Shown: piece by piece, positions 39,479 to 47,975 of the stretch | How positions within the stretch are numbered: position 1 is the first letter of the stretch | Layout of the letters: every line of letters starts with the position of its first letter | From: Pseudoxanthomonas yeongjuensis | GTDB lineage: Bacteria > Pseudomonadota > Gammaproteobacteria > Xanthomonadales > Xanthomonadaceae | Direction of reading: 5' to 3' | Assembly (NCBI RefSeq): GCF_010093345.1 | Contig: NZ_PDWT01000001.1 | Coordinates: 1,426,001-1,490,000, forward strand | Length of the DNA stretch: 64,000 nucleotides | The notes under the pieces: generated by a model | Told to the model about the DNA's origin: nothing | What the model saw: only the letters and a program-made list of their open reading frames with translations | The model's database searches: none | Made by a program: the position numbers and the translations under genes

Positions 39479-39707
39479 TTCCGGGGGGAAGTCGCGCCTG
39501 CGGCGCCGGGAAGGGGGAAGTCGGCGGCTGCGCCGCCTGTGAAGAGGCGGTGCGGGCGACTGGATTGCCTTCGCAACGAATCCGGAACGCTTCACCCTCC
39601 CTTCGCAGACCGCGCAGCGGTCGAATTTGCAGCCGCGGGGCGGCGGCTTCGCCCTCCACCTCACGCACCGCTTCCGGCATGTCATGCGCCTCTGCTAACG
39701 TTCCCCC
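39479..39707. repeat. Non-coding gap of small GC-rich palindromes between rapZ and PTS IIA
   Basis: No credible gene in this 229-nt stretch. It contains several short perfect hairpins, for example GCGCCTGCGGCGC at 39494-39506, GGCGGCTGCGCCGCC at 39523-39537 and GACCGCGCAGCGGTC at 39608-39622, and the motif GAAGTCG twice. It looks like repeat debris. No T-run terminator was found. Confidence 0.5.
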
Positions 39708-40100
39708 ATGGCCTGTGGCATTCTCCTCGTTACCCACCCCGGAATCGGCGCATCGATCCTGGCGATCGCCACCGCCCTGATGCGGCAATTGCCGTTGCAG
39801 GCGGAGGCATTCGAAGTCCCCCTGGATGCCGATCTCGAAACCTTGCTGCCCCAGGCTTCCTCGGCGCTGCGACGGGTGGACAGTGGCGCAGGCGTGCTGG
39901 TGCTGACCGATCTCTACGGCGCCAGTCCCAGCAACCTGGCCGGGCAACTGGCCCGGCTGGGCACGCCGGTCCGGCGCGTTTCCGCGCTGAGCCTGCCGAT
40001 GCTGCTGCGGGTGATGAATTATCCGGAACAGGAATTGGACCAATTGCCGGCAACAGCCGCTGCCGGCACACGCAATGGAGCAATAATCGACGATGCTTGA
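39708..40100 (+). CDS. PTS IIA component of the mannose family
   Basis: A 130-residue EIIA-Man domain. His10 in 'GILLVTHPGIGASIL' is the phospho-acceptor, and 'GVLVLTDLYGASPSNLA' is the second conserved block. No IIB, IIC or IID partner is encoded nearby, so it is a regulatory IIA at the end of a phosphorelay rather than part of a permease. It overlaps the HPr gene by 8 nt. Confidence 0.93.
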   Translation: MACGILLVTHPGIGASILAIATALMRQLPLQAEAFEVPLDADLETLLPQASSALRRVDSGAGVLVLTDLYGASPSNLAGQLARLGTPVRRVSALSLPMLLRVMNYPEQELDQLPATAAAGTRNGAIIDDA

Positions 40101-40362
40101 GCGCGAACTCACCGTTTCCAACCGCCTGGGCCTGCATGCCCGCGCCACCGCCAAGCTGGTGCAGGTGCTGTCGGCCTATCGCTGCAATGCGACGCTGTCG
40201 GCCAAGGGCCGCGAGGTCAACGCCAAGAGCATCATGGGTGTGATGCTGCTGGCCGCAGGCCAGGGCACGCCGGTGACGGTGCGCGTGGATGGCGAAGGCG
40301 AAGCCGAGGCGCTGGAAGCCGTGGCCGCCTTGTTCGAGCGACGATTCGACGAGGAAACCTGA
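40093..40362 (+). CDS. ptsH: Phosphocarrier protein HPr
   Basis: An 89-residue HPr. His15 in 'NRLGLHARATAKL' takes phosphate from EI, and Ser46 in 'VNAKSIMGVMLLA' is the HprK target. Both sites are therefore present, matching the hprK gene 1.6 kb upstream. It overlaps the IIA gene and is followed 3 nt later by EI. Confidence 0.96.
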   Translation: MLERELTVSNRLGLHARATAKLVQVLSAYRCNATLSAKGREVNAKSIMGVMLLAAGQGTPVTVRVDGEGEAEALEAVAALFERRFDEET

Positions 40363-40365
40363 CCG

Positions 40366-42087
40366 GTGCCCGCGCACCTTCCCGGCCACGGCGCATCGCG
40401 CGGCAGCGCGCTCGGCCGTGCCAGGGTGCGCCTGCCGCACGCGCTGGAGGTGGTCGAACAACGCATTCCCGCCGCTGCCGTGGGAAAGGAGCTGCGGCGC
40501 CTGCACGACGCGGTCGACTCCACCCGCGCCGAGATGCATATCCTGCGCGAGCGCCTGCATGGCGCCCTGGCCAAGGAAGTCGGCGAGTTCCTCGACCTGC
40601 ATGCGCTGTTGCTCGACGATCCGGAATTGCTCCATGGCCTGGACGAACTGATCCGCGCCGGCCGCTACAGCGCCGATTACGCCTTGCGCCTGCAGCGCGA
40701 CCGCCTGGCCGCGGTGTTCGACGGCATGGACGATCCCTACCTCAAGAGCCGCATGGACGACCTGGACCATGTGATCGGCCGCATCCACGCCCACCTGCAG
40801 AAGCGGACCCATGGCCCCAAGGGCGTGGCCGGCGACATCCTGGTCAGCGACAACGTGGCCCCGTCGGAACTGGCGCAGTTGCAGGTCCAGGGCGTGGTCG
40901 CGGTAGTGACCTCCGGCGGCAGTCCGCTCTCGCACAGCGCCATCCTCGCCCGCAGCCTGCACATGCCGCTGGTGGTGGGGGCCAGCAAGGCCCTGCAGAA
41001 GATCAACGACGGCGACGTGCTGATCGTCGATGGCGCCAGCGGCTCGATCGTGATCGAACCCGGGCCCGAAGAGCTGCGCGCCTACCGCCAGCGCCTGCGC
41101 GAACTGGCCAGGGAACAGAAGGAGCTTGGGCGCCTGCGCTCCAAGCCCACGCGCAGCAAGGATGGGATCGACATCGCCCTGCTGGCCAATGCCGAATCGC
41201 GCGAAGACGTGGCCAATGCCCATGCCCTGGGCGCGGCCGGGCTGGGCCTGTACCGCACCGAATTCCTGTTCCTGCAACGCAACGAACTGCCCGGCGAAGA
41301 GGAACAGTTCCTCTGCTACCGCGATGCCGTGCTGGGCATGAGCGGACGGCCGGTGACCATCCGCACCCTGGACCTGGGCGCGGACAAGGCCGACCGTACC
41401 GGACTGGTGCTGGGCAACGAGGACAATCCGGCGCTGGGCCTGCGCGGCGTGCGCCTGTCGCTGGCCAACGGCGACCTGTTCGACACCCAGTTGCGCGCCA
41501 TCGTCCGTGCTTCCGGTTACGGCCCGGTCCGCGTGCTGGTGCCGATGGTCAGCAGCCGCGAAGAAATCATGGCCGTGCGCCGGCGCCTGAAGCGCGTCGC
41601 CGGAAACCTGCGCAAGCAAGGCGCGGAAGTCGCCGACGATATCCCGCTGGGGGCGATGATCGAAGTGCCGAGCGCGGCGATCGCACTGCACGCCTTCGTG
41701 GATGTCGTGGACTTCCTGTCGGTAGGCACCAACGACCTGGTCCAGTACCTGCTGGCGGCGGACCGGAACAACGACACCCTCGGCGACCTCTATTCGCCCC
41801 TGAATCCCGGCGTCATCCGCTTGCTCAAGCACATCATCAATATCGCCAACGAGCACCGGACGCCGGTCGCGGTCTGCGGCGAAATCGCCGGCGACGCCAC
41901 GCTGACGCCGCTGCTGCTGGCCCTGGGCCTGACCGAATTCAGCCTGCATCCGGCCACCCTGCTGGAAGTGCGCAAGGCGATCCGCGGCAGCGACCTGTCC
42001 GCCTTGAAAGCCCGCGCCGGCAAGCTGCTGCAGGCACGCGACCGGGCCGGCATCGAGAACTGGCTGAAGCTGGCCGCGCGCCCGTAG
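40366..42087 (+). CDS. ptsI: Phosphoenolpyruvate-protein phosphotransferase (Enzyme I)
   Basis: EI transfers phosphate from PEP to HPr. The 573-residue product starts with GTG and has the HPr-binding domain, the phospho-His190 site 'GGSPLSHSAILARSL', and the PEP-binding barrel ('GLYRTEFLFLQRNELP', 'DKADRTG', 'MVSSREEIMAVRRRLK', 'SVGTNDLVQYLLAADRNN', Cys in 'PVAVCGEIAGD'). It has no N-terminal GAF domain, so it is the classical EI, not the nitrogen-type PtsP. Its TAG stop lies in the GTAG head of a REP. Confidence 0.95.
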   Translation: MPAHLPGHGASRGSALGRARVRLPHALEVVEQRIPAAAVGKELRRLHDAVDSTRAEMHILRERLHGALAKEVGEFLDLHALLLDDPELLHGLDELIRAGRYSADYALRLQRDRLAAVFDGMDDPYLKSRMDDLDHVIGRIHAHLQKRTHGPKGVAGDILVSDNVAPSELAQLQVQGVVAVVTSGGSPLSHSAILARSLHMPLVVGASKALQKINDGDVLIVDGASGSIVIEPGPEELRAYRQRLRELAREQKELGRLRSKPTRSKDGIDIALLANAESREDVANAHALGAAGLGLYRTEFLFLQRNELPGEEEQFLCYRDAVLGMSGRPVTIRTLDLGADKADRTGLVLGNEDNPALGLRGVRLSLANGDLFDTQLRAIVRASGYGPVRVLVPMVSSREEIMAVRRRLKRVAGNLRKQGAEVADDIPLGAMIEVPSAAIALHAFVDVVDFLSVGTNDLVQYLLAADRNNDTLGDLYSPLNPGVIRLLKHIINIANEHRTPVAVCGEIAGDATLTPLLLALGLTEFSLHPATLLEVRKAIRGSDLSALKARAGKLLQARDRAGIENWLKLAARP

Positions 42088-42112
42088 GAGCGGGCCTTGC
42101 CCGCGATGCTCT
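42084..42112. repeat. GTAG-type REP at the end of ptsI
   Basis: GTAGGAGCGGGCCTTGCCCG and following bases match the left REP arm seen at 18353, 56519 and 58303. The right arm is badly decayed (GCATCGCGCGC near 42131). The first four bases include the ptsI stop codon. Confidence 0.75.
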
Positions 42113-42215
42113 TCACGGGTTATCGAATGAGCGAGCATCGCGCGCGGATCCTTCTCGCGCGCCATCGCCGGACACAACGGTTTCCCCCACCATTGCCAGC
42201 AACGATAATGCGGCC

Positions 42216-43160
42216 ATGAATGCACCCACACAGGGCGCCAGCCTGCTGGCCATGATCGCCCCGCGCGTACTCGCCCAGGCCGACCGCCTGCGCGATGGAT
42301 TCCTCGTCGCGCAGCCTTTCGCCCACTGCGTGATCGACGGCTTCTTCACCGATGCCTTCGCCCGCACCCTGCTCGACGAATTCCCGGCCTTCGAACGCGG
42401 CGACTCGCTCAACGAGGACGGCATGCCCGCGGGAAAGTCGGTGGTCGAGCGGATGCATGCGCTGGGCGACGGCTATGCCCGCCTGGACCGATGCGTGCGG
42501 TCGACCGGATTCCTCGAACTCATCGGCCGCATCACCGGCATTTCCGACCTGCTCTACGACCCGTGGTATTTCGGTGGCGGCACGCACGAGAACCGCGATG
42601 GGCAGAGCCTCGACAACCACATCGATTTCAACTACCACCCGGGCACGGGTTGGCATCGGCGCCTGAACCTCATCGTTTACCTGAACCCGGAATGGGAAGA
42701 AAGCTGGGGCGGCGCGCTGGAACTGCATCGCGACCCCTACGACCCGGAAGCCGACGAGATGATCGGCGTCGTCCCGCTGTTCAACCGCTGCGTGATCTTC
42801 GAAACCACCGAGCACAGTTGGCATGGGTTCCCGAAAATCCAGCTGCCCGCGGACAAGCGCGGACTGAGCCGTAAATCCATAGCCCTGTACTTCTATACCC
42901 GCGACCGGCCCGAGGAACAGACCGCGCAGGCGCATTCGACCATCTACGTCGATCGCGCCCTGCCCGCGCACTTCAAGCCGGGCCGCGTGTTGAGCGAACG
43001 CGATTGCGTCGAGCTGCACGACCTGATGGATCGCAGCAGCAGCCACAACCGTCGCCTGTACGGCGAGATCTCGCGACTGCAGACCGAACTGGGGCAAACC
43101 TTGTTGAGCCGCATCATCCAGGGCGTGCGGCGCCTGCTCGCCCGCGGCAAATTGCGCTAG
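42216..43160 (+). CDS. 2-oxoglutarate/Fe(II)-dependent oxygenase
   Basis: A 314-residue dioxygenase of the prolyl-4-hydroxylase-like family. The His-X-Asp pair is in 'SLDNHIDFNYHPGTGWHRRL', the distal His in 'ETTEHSWHGFPKIQLP', and 'NLIVYLNPEWEESWGGALEL' is the family core. No signal peptide. Similar proteins act on polysaccharide or protein side chains, but the substrate cannot be deduced. It is preceded by a decayed REP and followed by a small palindrome and mgtE. Confidence 0.88.
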   Translation: MNAPTQGASLLAMIAPRVLAQADRLRDGFLVAQPFAHCVIDGFFTDAFARTLLDEFPAFERGDSLNEDGMPAGKSVVERMHALGDGYARLDRCVRSTGFLELIGRITGISDLLYDPWYFGGGTHENRDGQSLDNHIDFNYHPGTGWHRRLNLIVYLNPEWEESWGGALELHRDPYDPEADEMIGVVPLFNRCVIFETTEHSWHGFPKIQLPADKRGLSRKSIALYFYTRDRPEEQTAQAHSTIYVDRALPAHFKPGRVLSERDCVELHDLMDRSSSHNRRLYGEISRLQTELGQTLLSRIIQGVRRLLARGKLR

Positions 43161-43183
43161 CGCGCGACCCGGCATCCGGTCGG

Positions 43184-43201
43184 GGTGTGCAGATGCACAC
43201 C
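43184..43201. promoter_or_regulatory. Perfect small palindrome upstream of mgtE
   Basis: GGTGTGCAGATGCACACC has 8-bp arms and a 2-nt centre. It lies 24 nt after the oxygenase gene and 81 nt before mgtE. It could be a regulator site or a weak terminator stem; there is no U-run. Confidence 0.35.
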
Positions 43202-43281
43202 GCGGGGGGATAATGCTGCGATGAACGCCTGACCTGCCGCCTCCCGCACGGGAGCGGCCCCACCGCTACCGGGAGTCGCGC

Positions 43282-44643
43282 ATGGCAGAAGCCGTCCGCC
43301 ACGACAAGACCGCGCGCCAGCTGAGACTGCTGTCCGATGCACTGGACAGCGGCCGGCTGGGCCCTGTGCGCCGTCTGATCAACACGCTGGCCCCGGCGGA
43401 AATCGGCAACCTGCTGGAATCGCTGCCACCCGGCAAGCGCGTGGTGGTCTGGGGCCTGGTCGATGCCGAGGACGACGGCGAGGTGCTGGTCCACGTCGGT
43501 GACGAGGTCCGCGAAAGCCTGCTCGCCGACATGGACCCGGACGAGATCATCGCCGCGGTCGAAGACCTCGACATTGACGACCTGGCCGACCTGGTCGAGG
43601 ACCTGCCCGACACGGTCATCGATGAAGTGCTCAAGTCGATGGACCGCGAGAACCGCGAGCGGCTCGAGCAGGTCCTGTCGTACCCGGAAGACACCGCCGG
43701 CCGCCTGATGAACCCCGACGTGGTCACGGTGCGCGCCGACGTCAACGTCGACGTGGTCCTGCGCTACCTGCGCCTGCGCGGCGAATTGCCCGACCACACC
43801 GACCACCTGTTCGTGGTCAGCCGCCGCCGCCAGTACCTGGGGCGGCTGTCGCTCGCGTCGCTGGTCACCCATGACGACAGCACCCCGATCAACCGCCTGA
43901 TCGACGATGAACAACCCGCGATCGACGTGCAGGAAACCGCCGAGGAAGTGGCGCGCCAGTTCTCCGACCACGACTGGGTCTCGGCGCCGGTGGTCGACGA
44001 CAACAATATCCTGCTCGGCCGCATCACCATCGACGACGTGGTCGACATCATCCGCGAACAGGCCGAGCACCAGGCCCTGGGCGCGGCCGGCCTGGACGAA
44101 GACGAGGACCTGTTCTCGCCGGTCAGGCGCGCGGTGCGCGGCCGCCTGCTGTGGCTGGGCATCAACCTGTGCACGGCGTTCCTGGCAGCGGGAGTGATCG
44201 GCCAGTTCGAAGGCACACTGGAAAAGATCGTGGCGCTGGCCGTGCTGATGCCGATCGTCGCCGGCATGGGCGGAAACGCCGGCACCCAGGTGCTGACCCT
44301 GATGGTGCGCGGCCTGGCCCTGGGCCAGGTGGGCGCCAGCAATGCCAAGGTCCTGCTGTGGAAGGAAGTGCGCGTGGCCCTGATCAACGGCCTGTTGCTG
44401 GGCAGCATCGTCGGTCTGGTGGCCTTCGTCTGGTTCCGCGAATGGCAGTTGTCGCTGGTGATCGGCGCGGCCCTCACCATCAACCTCTGCGCCGCCGCGC
44501 TGGCCGGCGTGCTGGTGCCGCTGACGCTCAAGCGCATGAACATAGATCCCGCGCTGGCCGGCGGCGTGGTCCTGACCACGGTGACGGATGTCACCGGCTT
44601 CCTGTGTTTCCTTGGCCTGGCGACCCTGGTCCTGCTCCACTGA
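43282..44643 (+). CDS. mgtE: Magnesium transporter MgtE
   Basis: A 453-residue Mg2+ channel. The N-terminal superhelical domain (about 1-125, rich in Asp/Glu) and two CBS domains ('LMNPDVVTVRADVNVDVVL', 'DHDWVSAPVVDDNNILLGRITIDDVVDII') form the Mg-sensing gate. Five C-terminal helices form the pore, with 'LMPIVAGMGGNAGTQVLTLMVRGLALG' carrying the conserved selectivity motif and 'TTVTDVTGFLCFLGLATLVLL' closing. No M-box or other leader was recognised in the 121 nt upstream. Confidence 0.96.
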   Translation: MAEAVRHDKTARQLRLLSDALDSGRLGPVRRLINTLAPAEIGNLLESLPPGKRVVVWGLVDAEDDGEVLVHVGDEVRESLLADMDPDEIIAAVEDLDIDDLADLVEDLPDTVIDEVLKSMDRENRERLEQVLSYPEDTAGRLMNPDVVTVRADVNVDVVLRYLRLRGELPDHTDHLFVVSRRRQYLGRLSLASLVTHDDSTPINRLIDDEQPAIDVQETAEEVARQFSDHDWVSAPVVDDNNILLGRITIDDVVDIIREQAEHQALGAAGLDEDEDLFSPVRRAVRGRLLWLGINLCTAFLAAGVIGQFEGTLEKIVALAVLMPIVAGMGGNAGTQVLTLMVRGLALGQVGASNAKVLLWKEVRVALINGLLLGSIVGLVAFVWFREWQLSLVIGAALTINLCAAALAGVLVPLTLKRMNIDPALAGGVVLTTVTDVTGFLCFLGLATLVLLH

Positions 44644-44799
44644 GGCATGCATGTCCCACGCGTGCCCTCCTGACCAGCGCAACCCGCGGCTTCCCGCCGC
44701 CGCTAGAATGAAACCGCAACACATCCCGAGCCCGACCCGGAGAGGCACGCACGCCATCATGCGATTGTTGCCTTCGCCGGCCCACTGCTGGAGGAACGC

Positions 44800-45603
44800 A
44801 TGCGCAATCCGGGCAACTTTCTCATCGCCCTGCTGGCACTGCTGACGGCCATGGCGCTGGCTGGCTGCAGCACGACCGGCGAACCGGGGACCATCGGACG
44901 CTTCGTCGAACGCGAAATCGCCAGCGACGGCACTACCCGGGGATACGAGGTGTTCGTGCCTGCCGCACGGGCGCATCGCGGGAAACTGCCGATCATCCTG
45001 TTCCTGCACGGTTCCGGAGAGCGCGGATCGGACAACAGGATCCAGCTCGATGCCGGACTTGGACCCTATGTGCGCGAACATGCCGCGGATTTCCCCGCCA
45101 TCGTGGTGTTCCCGCAGGTGCGGGAGAACGGGGAATGGATGGGCGCCAACGTCGACATGGCCCTGGCCGCACTCGATGCCGCGTCGCGCGAATTCGGCGG
45201 CGACCCGCAGCGCACCTACCTGACCGGCCTGTCGATGGGCGGTTACGGCACCTGGGAAACCGCGCTGAAGGCACCGGCCCGCTTCGCCGCGCTAGTGCCG
45301 ATCTGCGGCGCGCTCCTGCCGATCAGCGACGAACGCGGGCTGTACGTGACCGGAGTGGCAAACGAGTCCGACCCTTATGCCGCACTCGCGGCGAAGCTGG
45401 GGCAAGTGCCGGTGTGGATATTCCATGGCGGCAAGGACCAGGTGGTTCCGCCCAACGACGACCGCAGGACCTTCGCCGCGTTCAAGGCCGCTGGCGCGGA
45501 CGTGCGTTACACGGAATTCCCCGAAGCCGACCATAATTCATGGGATGCGACCTACCGCCACGACGCCATGTGGCAGTGGCTGTTCGCGCAGCGCAGGCAC
45601 TGA
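44800..45603 (+). CDS. Lipoprotein alpha/beta hydrolase (dienelactone hydrolase/esterase type)
   Basis: A 267-residue lipoprotein: signal with lipobox 'AMALAGC' (Cys about 22). An alpha/beta hydrolase follows: 'LPIILFLHGSGERGSDN' oxyanion region, nucleophile Ser in 'YLTGLSMGGYGTWE', Asp in 'VWIFHGGKDQVVP' and His in 'EADHNSWD'. It resembles predicted peptidase/PHB-depolymerase-like esterases. Position 2 after Cys is Ser, so outer-membrane sorting is expected. The 156-nt gap upstream holds no recognised feature. Confidence 0.88.
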   Translation: MRNPGNFLIALLALLTAMALAGCSTTGEPGTIGRFVEREIASDGTTRGYEVFVPAARAHRGKLPIILFLHGSGERGSDNRIQLDAGLGPYVREHAADFPAIVVFPQVRENGEWMGANVDMALAALDAASREFGGDPQRTYLTGLSMGGYGTWETALKAPARFAALVPICGALLPISDERGLYVTGVANESDPYAALAAKLGQVPVWIFHGGKDQVVPPNDDRRTFAAFKAAGADVRYTEFPEADHNSWDATYRHDAMWQWLFAQRRH

Positions 45604-45616
45604 GGTAGGCGAATAC

Positions 45617-45895
45617 ATGGCCGAGATCATCCGCAATTACTTCACCCCACGCTGGCGCAGCGACGACATCGCCTGCGCCTGCGGATGGCGCGGCGATTCC
45701 AGGGCGATGGCCATGGAGCTGCATGAGGAAGTCACCGACTACGCATGCCCCGCCTGCGAATGCACGCTGCTGATCGTGTCCCACCCGAGCATCGACCAGG
45801 TCAGGCAGGCAGCGGCCGAAGGCAACCTTGAAGCCGGCCAGCAGCTTTCGATCATCGAGGAAGCGCTCGCGGCCTACGGCAAGCCCTCGTCCTGA
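45617..45895 (+). CDS. Small zinc-ribbon-like protein of unknown function
   Basis: A 92-residue soluble protein starting 13 nt after the esterase. Two Cys pairs, 'ACACGW' and 'YACPACECTLL', spaced about 26 residues apart, suggest a zinc ribbon. An acidic helical C-terminus follows ('EGNLEAGQQLSIIEEAL'). Family not recognised. It may be co-transcribed with the esterase. Confidence 0.78.
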   Translation: MAEIIRNYFTPRWRSDDIACACGWRGDSRAMAMELHEEVTDYACPACECTLLIVSHPSIDQVRQAAAEGNLEAGQQLSIIEEALAAYGKPSS

Positions 45896-45931
45896 CCCGT
45901 TGCCGGCGTTGACGATGGCGCGTTGTCGCTG

Positions 45932-46825
45932 TCAGCGTTTTTCGATCCAGAGACTGCCGCCACCGGCTGCCGCTTCCGTTCCCGCTATGGTGTGGTGCAT
46001 GAGTTCCGGATATTTCCAGGCGCAATAGCTGCTGCCGAACACGATCCCGAATAGCGGGTTGTACATCAGCAGCGCCTGCAGCAGGTATTGCTCGTTCCAC
46101 GAACGCCCCTGCTCCAGCAACCAGGATCGCGGATACTCGAATGGCAGGAACACATCATGGATGTGGATCCGCACCCCGGACGCCAATCGCGGCAGCACCT
46201 CGAAGAACAGGTGGTTGACATCGCTCCCCGCCTTGGACACATGCGAGGAATCGATGAACAGCACGTCGCCGGCCGCAAGCGCATCGAATTCCTCCAGCGG
46301 CACGTCCTGGACCTTGGCCTGGATGAGCCGGTCGATGCCGCAATCGGCACGTTGCAGGAAAGGTTCCGGATAAGGCTCTATGCAGGTGATGCGCATGCTC
46401 CCGCCAAGGAAGCGCTTGTTCACGTCCGCCATCAACAATGACGAATGGCCCGAACCCACCTCGATCACCCGTGCTGGTCGCCAGGCCCGGAGCAACACGA
46501 ACAAGGTCTTGGCATCGAGCCAGCCGAACTGGGGATTGTCGGGAGAATAACGACCGGCAGCGGAAGCCCCGCCACTTTCCGTGTAATCGAAATCGGCGAT
46601 ATAGCGCGGGAACTCCGCTTCAAGAAGTTGGCGGTGACTGGCATCGTTGAAATCGATGCCTGCCGGAAGGCATGGCTGCGCCGGCCACAATCGCGCCTCG
46701 CTGGCGGCAGCCTCGGTCCGATCCACTACCGGAGAATAAAAATGTCCGGAAGGCGCGAAATCGACTGCTTCCAACTTCCGCAACGCGGCACGCAATGCCC
46801 GGTGCAGCAATGATCCTGCACTCAT
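45932..46825 (-). CDS. Class I SAM-dependent methyltransferase
   Basis: A 297-residue protein with a Rossmann methyltransferase core: motif I 'RVIEVGSGHSSLLMADV', acidic loop 'ITCIEPYPEPFL', motif IV-like 'AGDVLFIDSSHVSKAGSDV' and 'GVRIHIHDVFLPFEYPRSW'. The pattern fits methyltransferases acting on small molecules or glycans (Methyltransf_24-like). It overlaps pyrB by 4 nt and is probably translated with it. The substrate is unknown. Confidence 0.85.
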   Translation of the reverse strand: MSAGSLLHRALRAALRKLEAVDFAPSGHFYSPVVDRTEAAASEARLWPAQPCLPAGIDFNDASHRQLLEAEFPRYIADFDYTESGGASAAGRYSPDNPQFGWLDAKTLFVLLRAWRPARVIEVGSGHSSLLMADVNKRFLGGSMRITCIEPYPEPFLQRADCGIDRLIQAKVQDVPLEEFDALAAGDVLFIDSSHVSKAGSDVNHLFFEVLPRLASGVRIHIHDVFLPFEYPRSWLLEQGRSWNEQYLLQALLMYNPLFGIVFGSSYCAWKYPELMHHTIAGTEAAAGGGSLWIEKR

Positions 46826-47805
46826 CGACGCGCCACCTCTCCCGCTGGCGCCGGATAACCGGATGCCAGCAACGATTCCAGCACCGCCATGCGGATGGCG
46901 ACGCCGTTGCTTACCTGGCGCAGCACCAGCGACTGCGGGCCATCGGCCACTTCATCGGTGATCTCGACGCCGCGGTTGATCGGCCCCGGATGCAGCACCA
47001 CCGCATCCGGCGCGGCACGGCGCAGGCGCTCGACGGTCAATCCATAACGCGTGTGGTAGTCGTCGAGCGAAGCGACCAGACCTTCCTCCATGCGTTCGCG
47101 CTGCAGCCGCAGCATCATCACCGCATCCACGCCCTCCAGCATGGCGTCGAAATCGTCGCCGGTGGCGCAGCCAGCCAGGGTCGCATCCTGCGGCAGCAGC
47201 GCGGCGGGGCCGCAGACGCGGATTTCGCCGGCGCCCAGCGTATGCAGCGCATGCAGGTCGGAGCGGGCGACGCGCGAATGCCTGACGTCGCCGACGATCA
47301 ATACTTTCAGTTTCGAGAAATCGGCGCCCTTGGCCTGCCTCAGCGTCAGCACGTCGAGCAGGCCCTGGGTGGGATGGGCGCTGCGGCCATCGCCGGCGTT
47401 GACCAGGGTGGTGCCCTCGCCCGCCTGTCTGGCCAGCGCCTCGGCGGCGCCGTCTTCGGGATGGCGCACGATGAAACCGCGCACGCCCATCGCTTCCAGG
47501 TTCTTCAACGTATCCAACGCCGTCTCGCCCTTGCGCGCGGAGGAAGTGGAAGCATCGAAGTTGATGACATCCGCGCCCAGCCGCTGCGCCGCGATCTGGA
47601 ACGAACTGCGCGTGCGCGTGGACGGCTCGAAGAACAGCGTGCAGACCGTGGTCCCCAGCAGCGAGTTGCGCTTCTGCGTGCGGCCCAATGCCGCATCGCG
47701 GATCTGGCCGGCGCGGTCCAGCAGGCGGCACAGGGTTTCCTTCGGCAACCCTTCCAGGGTCAGCAGGTGGCGCAGGCGTCCGTCGGAATCGAGTTGCAGG
47801 GTCAT
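46822..47805 (-). CDS. pyrB: Aspartate carbamoyltransferase catalytic subunit (PyrB)
   Basis: PyrB condenses carbamoyl phosphate and aspartate in pyrimidine synthesis. In the 327 residues, 'FFEPSTRTRSSFQIAAQRLG' is the carbamoyl-P motif, 'RHPEDGAAEAL' and 'VNAGDGRSAHPTQGLLDVLTL' carry active-site residues, and 'LHPGPINRGVEITDEVADG' binds aspartate. No pyrI gene is adjacent, so the enzyme may act without a regulatory subunit. It is downstream of algH-ruvX past a repeat. Confidence 0.96.
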   Translation of the reverse strand: MTLQLDSDGRLRHLLTLEGLPKETLCRLLDRAGQIRDAALGRTQKRNSLLGTTVCTLFFEPSTRTRSSFQIAAQRLGADVINFDASTSSARKGETALDTLKNLEAMGVRGFIVRHPEDGAAEALARQAGEGTTLVNAGDGRSAHPTQGLLDVLTLRQAKGADFSKLKVLIVGDVRHSRVARSDLHALHTLGAGEIRVCGPAALLPQDATLAGCATGDDFDAMLEGVDAVMMLRLQRERMEEGLVASLDDYHTRYGLTVERLRRAAPDAVVLHPGPINRGVEITDEVADGPQSLVLRQVSNGVAIRMAVLESLLASGYPAPAGEVARR

Positions 47806-47829
47806 GCGCGGTTTCCAGTAATGTGTTTT

Positions 47830-47964
47830 CCTTCTCCCACCGGGAGAAGGTGGCGCGAAGCGCCGGATGAGGGAAGCAGGGTGACTTGGCTAACAACCCT
47901 CCATAAGCGCTGACGGGTCATTCCCTCATCCGCCCTCCGGGCACCTTCTCCCGGAGGGAGAAAG
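47830..47964. repeat. Intergenic inverted repeat, CCCTCATCCGCCC family, copy 2
   Basis: Arms at 47830-47873 and 47923-47964 match the element at 5748-5883 in both arms, with a different spacer. It fills the gap between pyrB and ruvX and ends 11 nt before the ruvX stop. Confidence 0.8.
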
Positions 47965-47975
47965 AAAAGATAAAG

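Noticed and set aside
39354-40154. Minus-strand frame crossing the rapZ end, the gap and PTS IIA
   Set aside because: It would overlap two solid genes and encodes no recognisable domain.
40366-42087. Nitrogen-type enzyme I (PtsP)
   Set aside because: No N-terminal GAF domain; length and start match classical EI.
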